Assembly: GCF_000422445.1 (NCBI RefSeq)
Contig: NZ_KE383837.1
Location: 124,001 to 188,000 of the forward strand
Reading direction: 5' to 3'
Origin: Paenibacillus assamensis DSM 18201
GTDB lineage: Bacteria > Bacillota > Bacilli > Paenibacillales > Paenibacillaceae
DNA length: 64,000 nucleotides
The notes below the pieces were generated by a model. That model had not been told where the DNA came from. It saw only the letters and a program-made list of their open reading frames with translations, and did not search any database. This document shows, piece by piece, positions 17,763-26,917 of the stretch (its first letter is position 1; every line of letters begins with the position of its first letter). Both the position numbers and the translations under genes were made by a program.

Positions 17763-19781
17763 TTATTTATTCAGTCCATATACGCTATGATACGAATCAA
17801 AGATTTGTCTTGCTATTGGAGCAGCTCCATAACTTCCATACCCACCCTCTGGAACGACAACCGCAACTGCCAGCTTTGGCTTGTCTACAGGCGCATAAGC
17901 AATAAACACTGCATTTTCTACACGCTTGCCACCGTATACGTCCTGCTCAGACGTTCCCGTCTTTCTTGCTACTGTATAAGGTGCATCTTGGAACCCCTGT
18001 GCGCTTACAGCCAACATGGCATCTTCAATAACGTCCCAATGCGCTTCGTCAAATTCAATCGTACTAAGCACTTCTCTACCATAACGTTTGACTACTTTTT
18101 TATTTGCATCTGTTATATGAGATACGAACTGCGGCTTCACCCGCTTGCCTCGATTCGCCAACGTAGCTGTATATTGAGCCAGCTGCAATGCTGTATATTT
18201 ACCTTGCTGGCCAAAGGAAGCGTAAGCCAATGATGATTGACCAGACTGCCCTTCCTGCATATAATCGCTGATGCCAGGCGATTCTCCGGGGAAACCGCTT
18301 CCTGTTGTCTGTCCTAATCCAAATGCTTTCATATAGTCATCCCATATTTTAAGACCTTTTTCTTTGCCATATCTCTTATACAGCGGATTTCCAACCTTCT
18401 CTATCATAAATGTATTGGAGGATTTCGTTAAAGCTTCTCGCGTATCTACGACACCATTAGCTTTTCTACTTGCATTATGAATTGGGGTTTGCCTGCCATG
18501 ACGTCCAATATAAGTTACTCCTGTATCAGGATAAGTAGTATTTGGGTAAATAAGCCCTTCCTTGAGACCAATAAGAATTGTAAGCGGCTTCATCGTCGAT
18601 CCCAAATATAATAGAGAGGAAGGATGTCGCCAATTCTCCTTCTTATCCCCATAGTCTTGTGCAACTTCACGTACTGTTCCATTTAAATTATTAGATCCCA
18701 ACTGTTTAAACTCTTCTTCACTTAACCCCTCCTGATAAATATTCGGATCATACTGAGGATGGTTCGCCATCGCAACAATATTGCCCGTTTCCACTTCCAT
18801 GGCTACGGCATAAGCCGTAATCGCATTCGGTGCATACTCATATTTATTGGATGAATTTCGTATTTTCTTCAAATGATCAATCATTACTTGCTGTGTTTGT
18901 TTCTGAATTTCAGGATGAATCGTCATATGGATGTTATGTCCACGTATAGGCTTCGTTATTTTTCCCGCACCGATTATCCGATTTTGAGCATCTACCGGGT
19001 ATTCTCGCGCCCCATTCTTTCCTTTCAATGCCCATTCATACATATACTCTAGTCCAGCAACCCCAACTTCTTCGCTGGCCAAATAACTATTTTTCGTTTC
19101 TTCTGCTACAGCCAACTTTTCAAAATAGGGATAGCGTGCCAGGTTATTGGAAATACCTTTATATTTCTTCATATGACCGACAACTTGAGGAGCGATTGGA
19201 GTCGTATCATACTGCCTTATGTTTTCTTCCACTACTTCTAGCATTGGGAATTCATTTCTATGTTCCATAAAATAGGCCGTTTCTTGCTTAGTTAAATTGG
19301 TTTTTAATTGCCGCGGGTAAATACCTAATGTTCGCTTCCCCTTTACATCCATCGCATAAATAATTTGTTCCAGCGTCATCGGTTTACTTTGCTGAATGCC
19401 GCTCTTATCGAATGCAGTCTTGATTTCTTGAGCTAACTTCAAGACTTCTTCATCTTGCTCCGATTTATAGGTTTTCTCCATTCGAAAATACAAGGACTGA
19501 GTTGGCAGCGAATAAGCAATCTCTTTTTCAGCAGCATCATAGATCGTTCCCCGTATCGAGACGAGGTCGAGCGACTTTGTTCCGATCTGAACTGCGGCTT
19601 TGCTTAATTCTGGACCTTCAATAAACTGTACGACTGCGAGTCGAATAATCAGGATTGAGAATATAAGAAACATAATGAAGAAAAATATGCTCAATCTTAC
19701 ATTATTTTTGATGCGTAGTGCCTTAACCCGCTCCTGAGGATCTGGACCACTTGATAAATTCATAACGCTCTCCCTTTCCAT
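17763..19781 (-). CDS. Class B penicillin-binding protein (transpeptidase)
   Basis: The 672-residue protein has one N-terminal membrane helix (about 28-52), a PBP dimer domain and a C-terminal transpeptidase. The active-site motifs are STMK near residue 396, SSN in TKSSNTF, and KTGTS near residue 607. It lacks PASTA domains, so it is closer to PBP2/PbpA-PbpH (elongation or spore-outgrowth) enzymes than to PBP2B. Two starts compete: ATG at 19781 after GGAG and ATG at 19763 after AAGGGAG. It is a lone gene, so its precise role is open. Confidence 0.9.
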   Translation of the reverse strand: MERESVMNLSSGPDPQERVKALRIKNNVRLSIFFFIMFLIFSILIIRLAVVQFIEGPELSKAAVQIGTKSLDLVSIRGTIYDAAEKEIAYSLPTQSLYFRMEKTYKSEQDEEVLKLAQEIKTAFDKSGIQQSKPMTLEQIIYAMDVKGKRTLGIYPRQLKTNLTKQETAYFMEHRNEFPMLEVVEENIRQYDTTPIAPQVVGHMKKYKGISNNLARYPYFEKLAVAEETKNSYLASEEVGVAGLEYMYEWALKGKNGAREYPVDAQNRIIGAGKITKPIRGHNIHMTIHPEIQKQTQQVMIDHLKKIRNSSNKYEYAPNAITAYAVAMEVETGNIVAMANHPQYDPNIYQEGLSEEEFKQLGSNNLNGTVREVAQDYGDKKENWRHPSSLLYLGSTMKPLTILIGLKEGLIYPNTTYPDTGVTYIGRHGRQTPIHNASRKANGVVDTREALTKSSNTFMIEKVGNPLYKRYGKEKGLKIWDDYMKAFGLGQTTGSGFPGESPGISDYMQEGQSGQSSLAYASFGQQGKYTALQLAQYTATLANRGKRVKPQFVSHITDANKKVVKRYGREVLSTIEFDEAHWDVIEDAMLAVSAQGFQDAPYTVARKTGTSEQDVYGGKRVENAVFIAYAPVDKPKLAVAVVVPEGGYGSYGAAPIARQIFDSYHSVYGLNK

Positions 19782-19908
19782 ACCAAAACTCCATTAAACG
19801 ATTGCAACCTCACAAAAGAATATTCTACCAGCTTCTTTTTTAAGTATAAACTTGGAAACTTTCTGTTTCAATCCTCACTCATCGACCGCATGAATCATAA
19901 ACACAACC

Positions 19909-19956
19909 AAAAAAAAGCCACCCCACTCATCATGTCCGATGAATGGAGCAGCTTAC
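19909..19956 (-). terminator. Terminator of the purine permease gene
   Basis: Read on the minus strand, AAGCTGCTCCATTCATC pairs imperfectly with GATGAGTGGGGTGGCTT and is followed by eight T residues, about 45 bases after the stop at 20002. Confidence 0.8.
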
Positions 19957-20001
19957 TATGAATGTACAATAGCTACAAACCCTAATACCTTTATTTAATT
20001 T

Positions 20002-21297
20002 CTAAGCCACATAGCCAATATAAGCGATAAACATCACCGTCAGCACGTACATAATCGGATGCACAGAACGAAACTCACCTTTAGCCATTTTAATAACCGT
20101 ATATAAAATGAAACCAAGTGCGATACCCGTCGCCACTCCAAATGTAAGAGGCATGGCCACAATCGTAACGAATGCTGGAATGACAACATCGAGCTTCTCC
20201 CATTTAATAAAGCGAGCTTGCGATGCCATCATCGCGCCTACGAGGATAAGTGCTGGTGCTGTAACTTCTGTCGTAACGATAGACAATAGCGGTGAGAAGA
20301 ACAGCGCCAAGGTGAACAAACCTGCCACAACAACCGAGGTAAATCCGGTACGTCCTCCCGCTGCAATACCTGCTGACGATTCAATACACGAAGCCGTCGT
20401 CGTTGTTCCAACTACAGCACCAAACAACGAAGCTGTGGAGTCTGCAACAAGTGCATGACCGGCTTTCGGAATTTGGTTGTTTTTCATAAACCCTGCTTGC
20501 GTCGAAATCGCAATCAACGTTCCCGCGGTGTCAAAGAAACCTACAAATAAGAACGTAAAGATAACCACTAGCAACTCAGGAGTAAAGGTAGCTGACAATT
20601 GATCGAATGCTACACCGAATGTTGGTGCCAAGCTCGGGATAGAGCCTACAATTTGCTCAGGCATATCAATAATGCCGAACACCATCCCTACTACGGTTGC
20701 AATGACCATGCCGTAGAAAATGCCTCCATGCACATTGCGGACAAGCAAAACCACCATTACGATAAAGCCGAACAAGGCCAACAACGTGGGTGGCGAACCT
20801 AAATCGCCAAGCGTAACATAAGTATCTTTACTACTTACGATGATGCCCGCATTTTTCAAGCCCATAAAGGCAACAAAAAATCCAATCCCACTCGCAATGG
20901 CATATTTCAAATCTTCAGGAATGACGTTAATAATTTTTTCACGAATTTTGATGACACTTAAAATAATAAAAAGGACACTCGATACGAGTACACCTGTTAA
21001 TGCCGTTTGCCATGGAATGCCCATACCAATCACGACAGAATACGTAAAGAATGAGTTCAACCCCATGCTGGAAGCAACGCCGATTGGATAGTTTGACAAC
21101 ACACCCATGAGCAGTGAACCGAAAATGGCAGTCAACGCAGTCGCTGTAAATACAGCATCCCTATCCATACCCGCATCGCTTAAAATAAGTGGATTGACAA
21201 CCAAAATGTAGGCCATGGCCAAAAAGGTTGTCACACCTGCCATAATCTCCTTTCGATACGTCGTCCCTCGTTGCTCGAACTCAAAAAATGATTTCAT
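20002..21297 (-). CDS. pbuG: NCS2/AzgA-type guanine-hypoxanthine permease
   Basis: The 431-residue protein has about 12-14 helices and starts FEFEQRGTTYRKEIMAGVTTFLAMAYI, the hallmark of AzgA-like NCS2 permeases (PbuG/PbuO). Helix 3 carries the GLNSFFTYSVV half-helix, and GTTTTASCIESSAGIAAGGRTGFTS matches the substrate-binding signature. It imports hypoxanthine and guanine by proton symport. AGGAGG lies 6 bases before the ATG. A guanine-type riboswitch and terminator lie in the 5' leader, which supports purine as the substrate. The name is by similarity; pbuO is the near alternative. Confidence 0.9.
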   Translation of the reverse strand: MKSFFEFEQRGTTYRKEIMAGVTTFLAMAYILVVNPLILSDAGMDRDAVFTATALTAIFGSLLMGVLSNYPIGVASSMGLNSFFTYSVVIGMGIPWQTALTGVLVSSVLFIILSVIKIREKIINVIPEDLKYAIASGIGFFVAFMGLKNAGIIVSSKDTYVTLGDLGSPPTLLALFGFIVMVVLLVRNVHGGIFYGMVIATVVGMVFGIIDMPEQIVGSIPSLAPTFGVAFDQLSATFTPELLVVIFTFLFVGFFDTAGTLIAISTQAGFMKNNQIPKAGHALVADSTASLFGAVVGTTTTASCIESSAGIAAGGRTGFTSVVVAGLFTLALFFSPLLSIVTTEVTAPALILVGAMMASQARFIKWEKLDVVIPAFVTIVAMPLTFGVATGIALGFILYTVIKMAKGEFRSVHPIMYVLTVMFIAYIGYVA

Positions 21298-21369
21298 GCT
21301 GCGCCTCCTGATGATTGCTATTCTACGATCATGCCCCTCGCACCCATTGCTATTCTAAAAAAACGGCAC

Positions 21370-21419
21370 AAAAAAAGCTCTGACCTGTCCATCCTAAAAC
21401 GGAAATAAGGTCAAAGCTT
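21370..21419 (-). terminator. Intrinsic terminator of the purine riboswitch expression platform
   Basis: On the minus strand, AAGCTTTGACCT pairs with AGGTCAGAGCTT and is followed by seven or more T residues. It sits between the aptamer and the permease start, so it is the off-switch when guanine is bound. An antiterminator would have to form from sequence between 21420 and 21511. Confidence 0.88.
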
Positions 21420-21511
21420 GATCACTAAGAGATTCAATACAACAATATACACGCTGCCATACAGCCAAACGGTCGTACAACGATCGAGATAAATACGGTT
21501 TATCGATATCT

Positions 21512-21580
21512 CCTTGTAGCCAAGCTTTTTACGGTAGCATTGTAGAAACGTCCACGCCTTATTCGCGAACTTATACAAGG
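21512..21580 (-). promoter_or_regulatory. Purine riboswitch aptamer, guanine type
   Basis: The 69-base aptamer shows P1 arms CCTTGTA and TACAAGG, the TATAA joint, a P2 stem GTTCGCG/CGTGGAC with loop AATAAGG, J2/3 GTTTCTAC and the L3 loop ACCGTAAAA. The base that specifies the ligand, just before the 3' P1 arm, is C (GGC then TACAAGG), as in guanine riboswitches; adenine types carry U. P3 is imperfect. It lies upstream of the purine permease and should repress it when guanine or hypoxanthine is plentiful. Confidence 0.93.
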
Positions 21581-21713
21581 GACTATTAAAATATATTTAA
21601 ATAGAATATCAGGATGTATGGCCAACGTCAACTATTTATTTAGCCCTCAATCTAGTAACTTTAACTAGCTCCTGATCCTGAAATTCCATTTTGTTTAGCC
21701 TCCTCATTAATAT

Positions 21714-21757
21714 TGAGAATCAATTTCATTGACAGCAATGATCCGACTTTTTACAAT
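21714..21757 (+). promoter_or_regulatory. Sigma-A promoter with Fur box for siderophore permease genes
   Basis: TTGACA (21729-21734) and TACAAT (21752-21757) are 17 bases apart. A Fur-like 7-1-7 element TGAGAATCAATTTCA lies at 21714-21728, touching the -35 box. The gene-free stretch 21298-21814 thus holds the pbuG leader on one strand and this iron-regulated promoter on the other. Confidence 0.8.
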
Positions 21758-21814
21758 GAGAATGTTATCCATAAATTTTGCTAATTTTTTAACTTTATAA
21801 AGGAGAATTTCATA

Positions 21815-22822
21815 ATGAGTATTTTGGCAAGCACGCGCTCCAAATGGATCGTCCTTCTGCTAGGTATTGCCCTGCTCGGCTCAGCATCTCTATGCAGCCT
21901 GATGTTTGGCTTGGAACGCTTTACACTAGCAACGATGTGGAATTCTTTCACAGCATTTGATAACTCAAGAGAGCATTTGCTCATTCAAACGGTACGACTG
22001 CCCGCAACGCTCATTGCGATCACGGTGGGCGCTTCTTCTGCAATAGCTGGGGCTATTTTGCAAGCGATGACACGTAATCCACTAGCTGATTCTTCACTCC
22101 TCGGGATCAACTCGGGTTCGGCGATGTTTATCGTCCTAGCCATAAGCTTATTACGGATCGATATGGGCACACAAGAAGTGATTTGGGTATCATTTATAGG
22201 TGCTACCGTCATTGCTATATTTATAATGGCAATCGGCTCAATTGGATCGGAAGGCAATATGCCTATTCGCATTACGCTGGCAGGCTCAGCTGTTACTGCA
22301 CTTGCTTCCTCAGTTACTTCTGGTGTTATGGTATATGACAATTTTACGATGGACCAAGCTTTATTTTGGCTAACTGGCTCTGTATCAGGACGCACGATGG
22401 CACATTGGACGTCGATTGCTCCTTATATTGCTATCGGTCTCATTCTAGCTTTTGTGCTGGCTCGGGCCATAAATGTTATGGCGATGGGCAATGACGTTGC
22501 TAAAGGACTCGGACAGCGTACGTTGTTCGTCAAGTTTTGCTGTTTATTTACGGTCATTCTGCTTGCTGGCGGCTCAGTTGCTTTGGCTGGCCCTATCGCT
22601 TTCATCGGTTTGATGATTCCGCATATGTGCCGTTCTCTAGTAGGTCAAGATCATGCTTGGTTATTCCCTTATTGCGCAATCGCTGGCGCTATTCTATTAG
22701 TAGGGGCAGATACGGTATCCCGCTTCATACTTGGCGGTGAATATGTACCTGTAGGCGTTATTACCGCATTCCTTGGCGTACCGTTCCTAATTGTAATTGC
22801 GAGGAGGAAAATACTGCGATGA
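21815..22822 (+). CDS. Iron-siderophore ABC transporter permease (FecCD family), first subunit
   Basis: The 335-residue protein has about nine or ten helices and the FecCD family signatures AGAILQAMTRNPLADSSLLG and GPIAFIGLMIPHMCR, which contacts the ATPase. It imports Fe(III)-siderophore with the adjacent permease and binding protein. It resembles YfiZ of B. subtilis, which carries schizokinen and arthrobactin. AAGGAG lies 9 bases before the ATG. Its last codon overlaps the next permease start as ATGA. Fur control is indicated by the upstream box. Confidence 0.92.
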   Translation: MSILASTRSKWIVLLLGIALLGSASLCSLMFGLERFTLATMWNSFTAFDNSREHLLIQTVRLPATLIAITVGASSAIAGAILQAMTRNPLADSSLLGINSGSAMFIVLAISLLRIDMGTQEVIWVSFIGATVIAIFIMAIGSIGSEGNMPIRITLAGSAVTALASSVTSGVMVYDNFTMDQALFWLTGSVSGRTMAHWTSIAPYIAIGLILAFVLARAINVMAMGNDVAKGLGQRTLFVKFCCLFTVILLAGGSVALAGPIAFIGLMIPHMCRSLVGQDHAWLFPYCAIAGAILLVGADTVSRFILGGEYVPVGVITAFLGVPFLIVIARRKILR

Positions 22823-23862
22823 AGTATATTACACTGCGTGGAAAGTCTTCCCGCTTCTCATTCCAAATTCATGCCCGCGGGTTAATGATTACGATTATTG
22901 CAATGCTCGCTTTGTTTGTGCTTTCAATAGCTAGCATCTCTTTTGGCAGCATGTACATTCCTATGAAAGATGTATTTGCTGTACTTATATTAGGCGTGGA
23001 CAATCCTACATATGAAATGGTCGTTATGAACCTGCGTCTTCCTAGACTGCTGATGGCTCTCATGATTGGTGCATCCTTAGGCGTTGCCGGTCTCATGCTG
23101 CAAGCGGTTATTCGCAATCCACTTGCTTCTCCCGAACTGTTGGGTGTTAATGGCGGCGGTTCTGCTGCTGCTGTTACTTTTATAACCTTAACAAGCGGTT
23201 CGTTAAGCATTCATTGGCTGCCGCTCGTAGCGATATCCGGGGCGCTGGTGACAGCGGTACTCATTTATTTGTTCGCTTGGAAAGATGGAATATCACCTTA
23301 TCGACTCATCTTGATCGGATTAGGTATTTCTACAGCTGCTGGTTCCATTACGATGTATATGCTTTTAGCAGGCCCATCCTTCTTAGCTACGCAGATCATT
23401 ACTTGGATGACAGGCAGTGTGTATGGTCTCTCGATGGATTATGTATGGACACTGCTGCCCTGGTTTGTCGTATTTATGAGCTTGTCTTTTTTTATGACCC
23501 GTCATCTAAATACACAAGTGCTAGGTGATGCGACAGCTAGCAGCGTTGGTCAATCCGTTGAGCGCTATCGCCTGCTTATACTCTTCATCAGTGTCGCACT
23601 AGCTGGCTCCGCAGTCGGGATGTCTGGACCAATTGCATTTGTCGGCTTAATTGCACCCCATATTGCAAGGAGCTTAATTGGGCCGATGCATGGCTGGCTC
23701 ATTCCGCTCTCAGCTAGCATTGGCGCCATGCTATTAGTCGGTGCAGATTATATCGGCCGCCTGCTGTTTCAGCCTACAGAAATTCCAGCAGGCGTATTTA
23801 CAGCAGTGCTTGGAGCTCCGTTCTTTATCTATTTGCTGCTTCAAAATCGAAAGCAATTATAA
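22819..23862 (+). CDS. Iron-siderophore ABC transporter permease (FecCD family), second subunit
   Basis: The 347-residue permease carries the signatures AGLMLQAVIRNPLASPELLGV and GPIAFVGLIAPHIAR. It pairs with the preceding gene to form the heterodimeric membrane channel and resembles YfhA of B. subtilis. Translation is coupled by the ATGA overlap. No ATP-binding subunit follows, so a shared ATPase encoded elsewhere (YusV-like in B. subtilis) is expected to drive it. Confidence 0.92.
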   Translation: MKYITLRGKSSRFSFQIHARGLMITIIAMLALFVLSIASISFGSMYIPMKDVFAVLILGVDNPTYEMVVMNLRLPRLLMALMIGASLGVAGLMLQAVIRNPLASPELLGVNGGGSAAAVTFITLTSGSLSIHWLPLVAISGALVTAVLIYLFAWKDGISPYRLILIGLGISTAAGSITMYMLLAGPSFLATQIITWMTGSVYGLSMDYVWTLLPWFVVFMSLSFFMTRHLNTQVLGDATASSVGQSVERYRLLILFISVALAGSAVGMSGPIAFVGLIAPHIARSLIGPMHGWLIPLSASIGAMLLVGADYIGRLLFQPTEIPAGVFTAVLGAPFFIYLLLQNRKQL

Positions 23863-23880
23863 AAAGTTTATAAATAATGA

Positions 23881-23938
23881 TTGACAAACTTCCCCAACTT
23901 AACTGATAATAAGTAACGAGATAATGATAATCATTATC
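23881..23938 (+). promoter_or_regulatory. Promoter and perfect Fur box of the siderophore-binding protein gene
   Basis: TTGACA (23881-23886) and GATAAT (23905-23910) are 18 bases apart. The 19-base GATAATGATAATCATTATC at 23920-23938 matches the Fur consensus exactly and covers the predicted transcription start. The binding-protein gene can therefore be transcribed apart from its permease genes. Confidence 0.92.
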
Positions 23939-23982
23939 ATTTAGAAGAGGGACTACATACATCAATCGGAGGGGTTATTAAC

Positions 23983-25008
23983 ATGTCTTCAAATCAGTCA
24001 AACAGATCTAAGTTCAAACTTCGTTTTCTGCCTATCATGTTAGCTTGCGTGATTGCATTGATCGCAGCAGGTTGCGGCGCAAAAGACAGTGGAACGACTA
24101 CTCCAGCTGCACCTAAGACGAGCACAGAAGCTCCTGCAGCTACAGAAACGCCTACAACAGATGAAGTGCGTAAAGTGAAACACGCTATGGGTGAAGCTGA
24201 AATCAAAGGCACACCGAAAAACATTGTTGTTCTTACAAATGAAGCAACTGAAGCTGCATTGGCACTTGGAGTAAAGCCTGTTGGTGCAGTTAAATCAGGT
24301 TTAGGTGATACATGGTTCCCACACTTGAAAGACCAATTGCAAGGTGTAACTGAGCTAGGTGAAGAATCCGAGCCTAACTTGGAACTAATCGCAAGCTTGA
24401 AACCAGACCTAATCATTGCAAACAAAGTTCGTCATGAGAAAATTTATTCTCAATTACAAGGAATGGCTCCTACAGTAGTATCCGAGGATCTTGCAGGTGA
24501 CTGGAAGCAAAACTTCACTCTTTACGCTGAAGCTTTGAACTTGATAGATAAAGGCGCAGAGGAAATGAAGAAATACGATAATAAAGTTGCTGAAGCAAAA
24601 ACAAAAATCGGCGACAAATTGTCCACAAAAGTATCCATGGTACGCTTCGTACCTGAAAAAGTTCGTATTTACATGAACGATACATTCTCTGGTGTTATTT
24701 TGAAAGACTTAGGATTCGCTCGTCCAGCAGCACAAGATAAAGATGAGTTCATGGAAGTTGTAACGAAAGAGCGTATGGCTGACATGGACGGAGACATCAT
24801 GTTCTACTTCAACGCTGACTTCACAGAAGAGAAGCTTGGAACAAAACAACAAGAAGAATGGATGAAAGACCCACTCTTCCAACAACTAGAAGTTGCTAAG
24901 AACAAGAAAACGTTCAAAGTTGATGAAGTCATCTGGAATCTTTCAGGTAACATAATTTCCGCTAATTTGCTCGTTGACGAACTCGTCAAATATTCGGAGC
25001 AAATGTAG
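23983..25008 (+). CDS. Fe(III)-siderophore-binding lipoprotein
   Basis: The 341-residue protein has a lipoprotein signal ending LIAAGC (Cys31), a Thr/Pro/Ala-rich spacer and a class III periplasmic-binding-protein fold with the TroA/FhuD-type start NIVVLTNEATEAALALG and the ELIASLKPDLIIAN motif. It resembles YfiY of B. subtilis. It captures Fe(III)-hydroxamate or carboxylate siderophore outside the membrane and delivers it to the two permeases. It has its own Fur-controlled promoter and is followed by a terminator. Confidence 0.92.
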   Translation: MSSNQSNRSKFKLRFLPIMLACVIALIAAGCGAKDSGTTTPAAPKTSTEAPAATETPTTDEVRKVKHAMGEAEIKGTPKNIVVLTNEATEAALALGVKPVGAVKSGLGDTWFPHLKDQLQGVTELGEESEPNLELIASLKPDLIIANKVRHEKIYSQLQGMAPTVVSEDLAGDWKQNFTLYAEALNLIDKGAEEMKKYDNKVAEAKTKIGDKLSTKVSMVRFVPEKVRIYMNDTFSGVILKDLGFARPAAQDKDEFMEVVTKERMADMDGDIMFYFNADFTEEKLGTKQQEEWMKDPLFQQLEVAKNKKTFKVDEVIWNLSGNIISANLLVDELVKYSEQM

Positions 25009-25014
25009 TTAATC

Positions 25015-25070
25015 AACAACTCTCTGCATGGGATGCCCCCACTCCTTCCGTGCAGAGGGTTGTCTTTTTG
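25015..25070 (+). terminator. Terminator of the siderophore-binding protein gene
   Basis: CAACTCTCTGCA pairs with TGCAGAGGGTTG around a C-rich loop, followed by TCTTTTTG and a further T-rich run, a few bases past the stop. Confidence 0.88.
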
Positions 25071-25084
25071 TTTTTGTTTCTGAA

Positions 25085-25936
25085 CTAATCAAACAATGAT
25101 ATTTGCCGTGGAGCCATCGGCGCTGCTTGCTGTCCTAGCAACTGCATAAACTGTTTCGCGTTCCCCGCAGCATGTCCACCTGAATTGTTATTAAAAATGA
25201 CAATGACGTGCTTAGCGTGCTGCTCAAGCTGTCGAACATGCCCTACCCACTCTTGCAGCTCATCTACATTATAATTGTATAAGTACCGCACTTCTCGCCA
25301 ATTATCGCTGCTAGCCTCATTTACCCATCCGGCTATATGCCGTCCATGCATACGTACCATCGTCATCTCAGCATGTGTCCCCTCTATAACCGCAGGAATG
25401 GAACCTTCCCCCGCTTGGGGTTCGTCACATACGCTGTGAATCCAATTCTCCTCACGCATGAACTCCAGCGTCTTCTCTCGCATGTCACCTCGAAACCAGC
25501 TTTGATGGCGGAATTCCAGCGCTACAGGTATTTCCCCCATCCAAGCACGAGTTCGCCGTAAAATATCTACATGGTTACGTTCGCATTTAAACCATGGGGG
25601 ATACTGAAATAAGACACAAGCAAGCTTATTAGCCTCTATCATAGGAGCAATTGCCTGCTTAAATGTGTCAAACATGTGAATATTCGATGTAAATGCGGAA
25701 TCCATCTTGCGATGACCCGTCATCCCTTGGTAAGCTTTCACTATAAAGTGGAAATTAGGCGGAGTCTGGTCTACCCATTTGTGAACAACTTGTTGCGAAG
25801 GTACGGCATAGAAGGTGCTATCGCACTCTACCGCTGCAAAATGTTCATGATACCGACCTAACTTGCTAGTGCTTTTCATCCCTATTGGGTACAACTCATC
25901 ATGATCGCCCCATCCTGCCAACCCAACTTGGATCAT
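25085..25936 (-). CDS. DUF72 family protein
   Basis: The 283-residue protein has the DUF72 (YecE/YunF) TIM-barrel pattern: VGLAGWGDH at the start, then ECDSTFYAVPS, FHFIVKAYQGMTGHR, LACVLFQYPPWF, VALEFRHQSWF and VIFNNNSGGHA. Its biochemical role is not established. AGGGAGG lies before the ATG. It is a single gene convergent with the siderophore-binding protein gene. Confidence 0.88.
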   Translation of the reverse strand: MIQVGLAGWGDHDELYPIGMKSTSKLGRYHEHFAAVECDSTFYAVPSQQVVHKWVDQTPPNFHFIVKAYQGMTGHRKMDSAFTSNIHMFDTFKQAIAPMIEANKLACVLFQYPPWFKCERNHVDILRRTRAWMGEIPVALEFRHQSWFRGDMREKTLEFMREENWIHSVCDEPQAGEGSIPAVIEGTHAEMTMVRMHGRHIAGWVNEASSDNWREVRYLYNYNVDELQEWVGHVRQLEQHAKHVIVIFNNNSGGHAAGNAKQFMQLLGQQAAPMAPRQISLFD

Positions 25937-26432
25937 TGCTGTTCCTCCCTTGAATTTCTTGCTTATGTAATATAATCTTTGTCACTATTCATAAAGCTGT
26001 GATACTATATATTCGTTGGCTTACTTTTTCCATATTATTGATATAGCAATTCACTTGCATTCTATACATGTCATACTCTGTAGACTCTAGTATGGTGCAA
26101 GTATACGATACAATGGTTTGGTACATCAACGCCTCCTAGACGCTAACGCAGGCAACTGTCTCTCTCTCCTACACAACTAGATTTGACTTCTATTCGCGTT
26201 ATTATATGAGGTGCACAAGCCATACAACAGGATTCTAACTAGAGCTGACATCTACCTAACTAGTTAGCAATAGCTCTAATCATCATCTTGTACCGCGGAT
26301 CCCTAATTTATAAATTAGGAGATTCGATTACATACTTATCCAGCATGATATCACACACCTTAGATGACAAAGCAATTCATTGCGAGACTTTTTGAAGTAA
26401 GCCTATACAAGCATATCAGGAGGAGAATGTTC
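25937..26432 (+). promoter_or_regulatory. Intergenic region upstream of cytochrome c gene, with palindromes
   Basis: This 496-base gene-free stretch contains three nested or adjacent symmetries: AGAGCT/AGCTCT arms at 26241-26277, the palindrome CTAACTAGTTAG at 26255-26266, and the perfect 18-bp palindrome CCTAATTTATAAATTAGG at 26302-26319. They lie 115-190 bases before the cytochrome c start. A weak -35 (TTGACT at 26183) has no good partner. These may be operators or RNA structures; no regulator is named. Confidence 0.4.
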
Positions 26433-26813
26433 ATGGTTAATCATCTTAAGAAATGGATTATGGCTTATCTTTTGCTAGCAGCTGTTGCAACCGCTGTCTT
26501 CATTATGATGGAGAAGGTTGTCCATCCAGATGAGCCATTGGCTAAAGGCGGCCCGAAAGGACCAGAGATGCCAGCGGTCACATTAGATGCTGCTCAAGCA
26601 GAAGCGTTGTACAAGCAAAGCTGCTTGTCTTGTCATGGCGGTAATTTGGAAGGTGGAATTGGTCTACCTCTTAATAAAGTAGGCAGCAAGATGGATACGG
26701 AAGCTATTTACAAGCTTATACATGCCGGTAAAGGCAGCATGCCTGCTTTTGAGGGGCAATTGAAAGATGAAGAGATTGCTCAATTGGCTGCATGGTTAAG
26801 TGAAAAGAAATAA
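26433..26813 (+). CDS. Membrane-anchored cytochrome c (c550-like)
   Basis: The 126-residue protein has one N-terminal helix (about 6-28) that acts as an uncleaved anchor, then a monohaem domain with CLSCH as the covalent haem site and a Met ligand in GSMPAF. The size and form fit B. subtilis CccA (cytochrome c550), an electron carrier on the outer membrane face. AGGAGGAG lies 7-8 bases before the ATG at 26433, so the ATG at 26427 and the upstream extension to 26364 are not used. A strong terminator follows. Confidence 0.9.
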   Translation: MVNHLKKWIMAYLLLAAVATAVFIMMEKVVHPDEPLAKGGPKGPEMPAVTLDAAQAEALYKQSCLSCHGGNLEGGIGLPLNKVGSKMDTEAIYKLIHAGKGSMPAFEGQLKDEEIAQLAAWLSEKK

Positions 26814-26824
26814 AATGATAATAC

Positions 26825-26867
26825 AATAGCGGTAGGCCAATAAACTTGGACTACCGCTATTATTTTT
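26825..26867 (+). terminator. Terminator of the cytochrome c gene
   Basis: AATAGCGGTAG pairs perfectly with CTACCGCTATT around a 15-base loop and is followed by ATTTTTG. Confidence 0.9.
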
Positions 26868-26917
26868 GCAGAAGCAGTATACAGATTGATGTAATGTAAT
26901 TGTTCTCTCGTGTATGT

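Noticed and set aside
21754-21769. Second Fur-like box after the -10 of the permease promoter
   Set aside because: The second half of the motif does not match the consensus well enough.
26164-26210. Promoter TTGACT with a TATGAG-like -10 before the cytochrome c gene
   Set aside because: The -10 is poor and the spacing is short, so it is not listed as a promoter.
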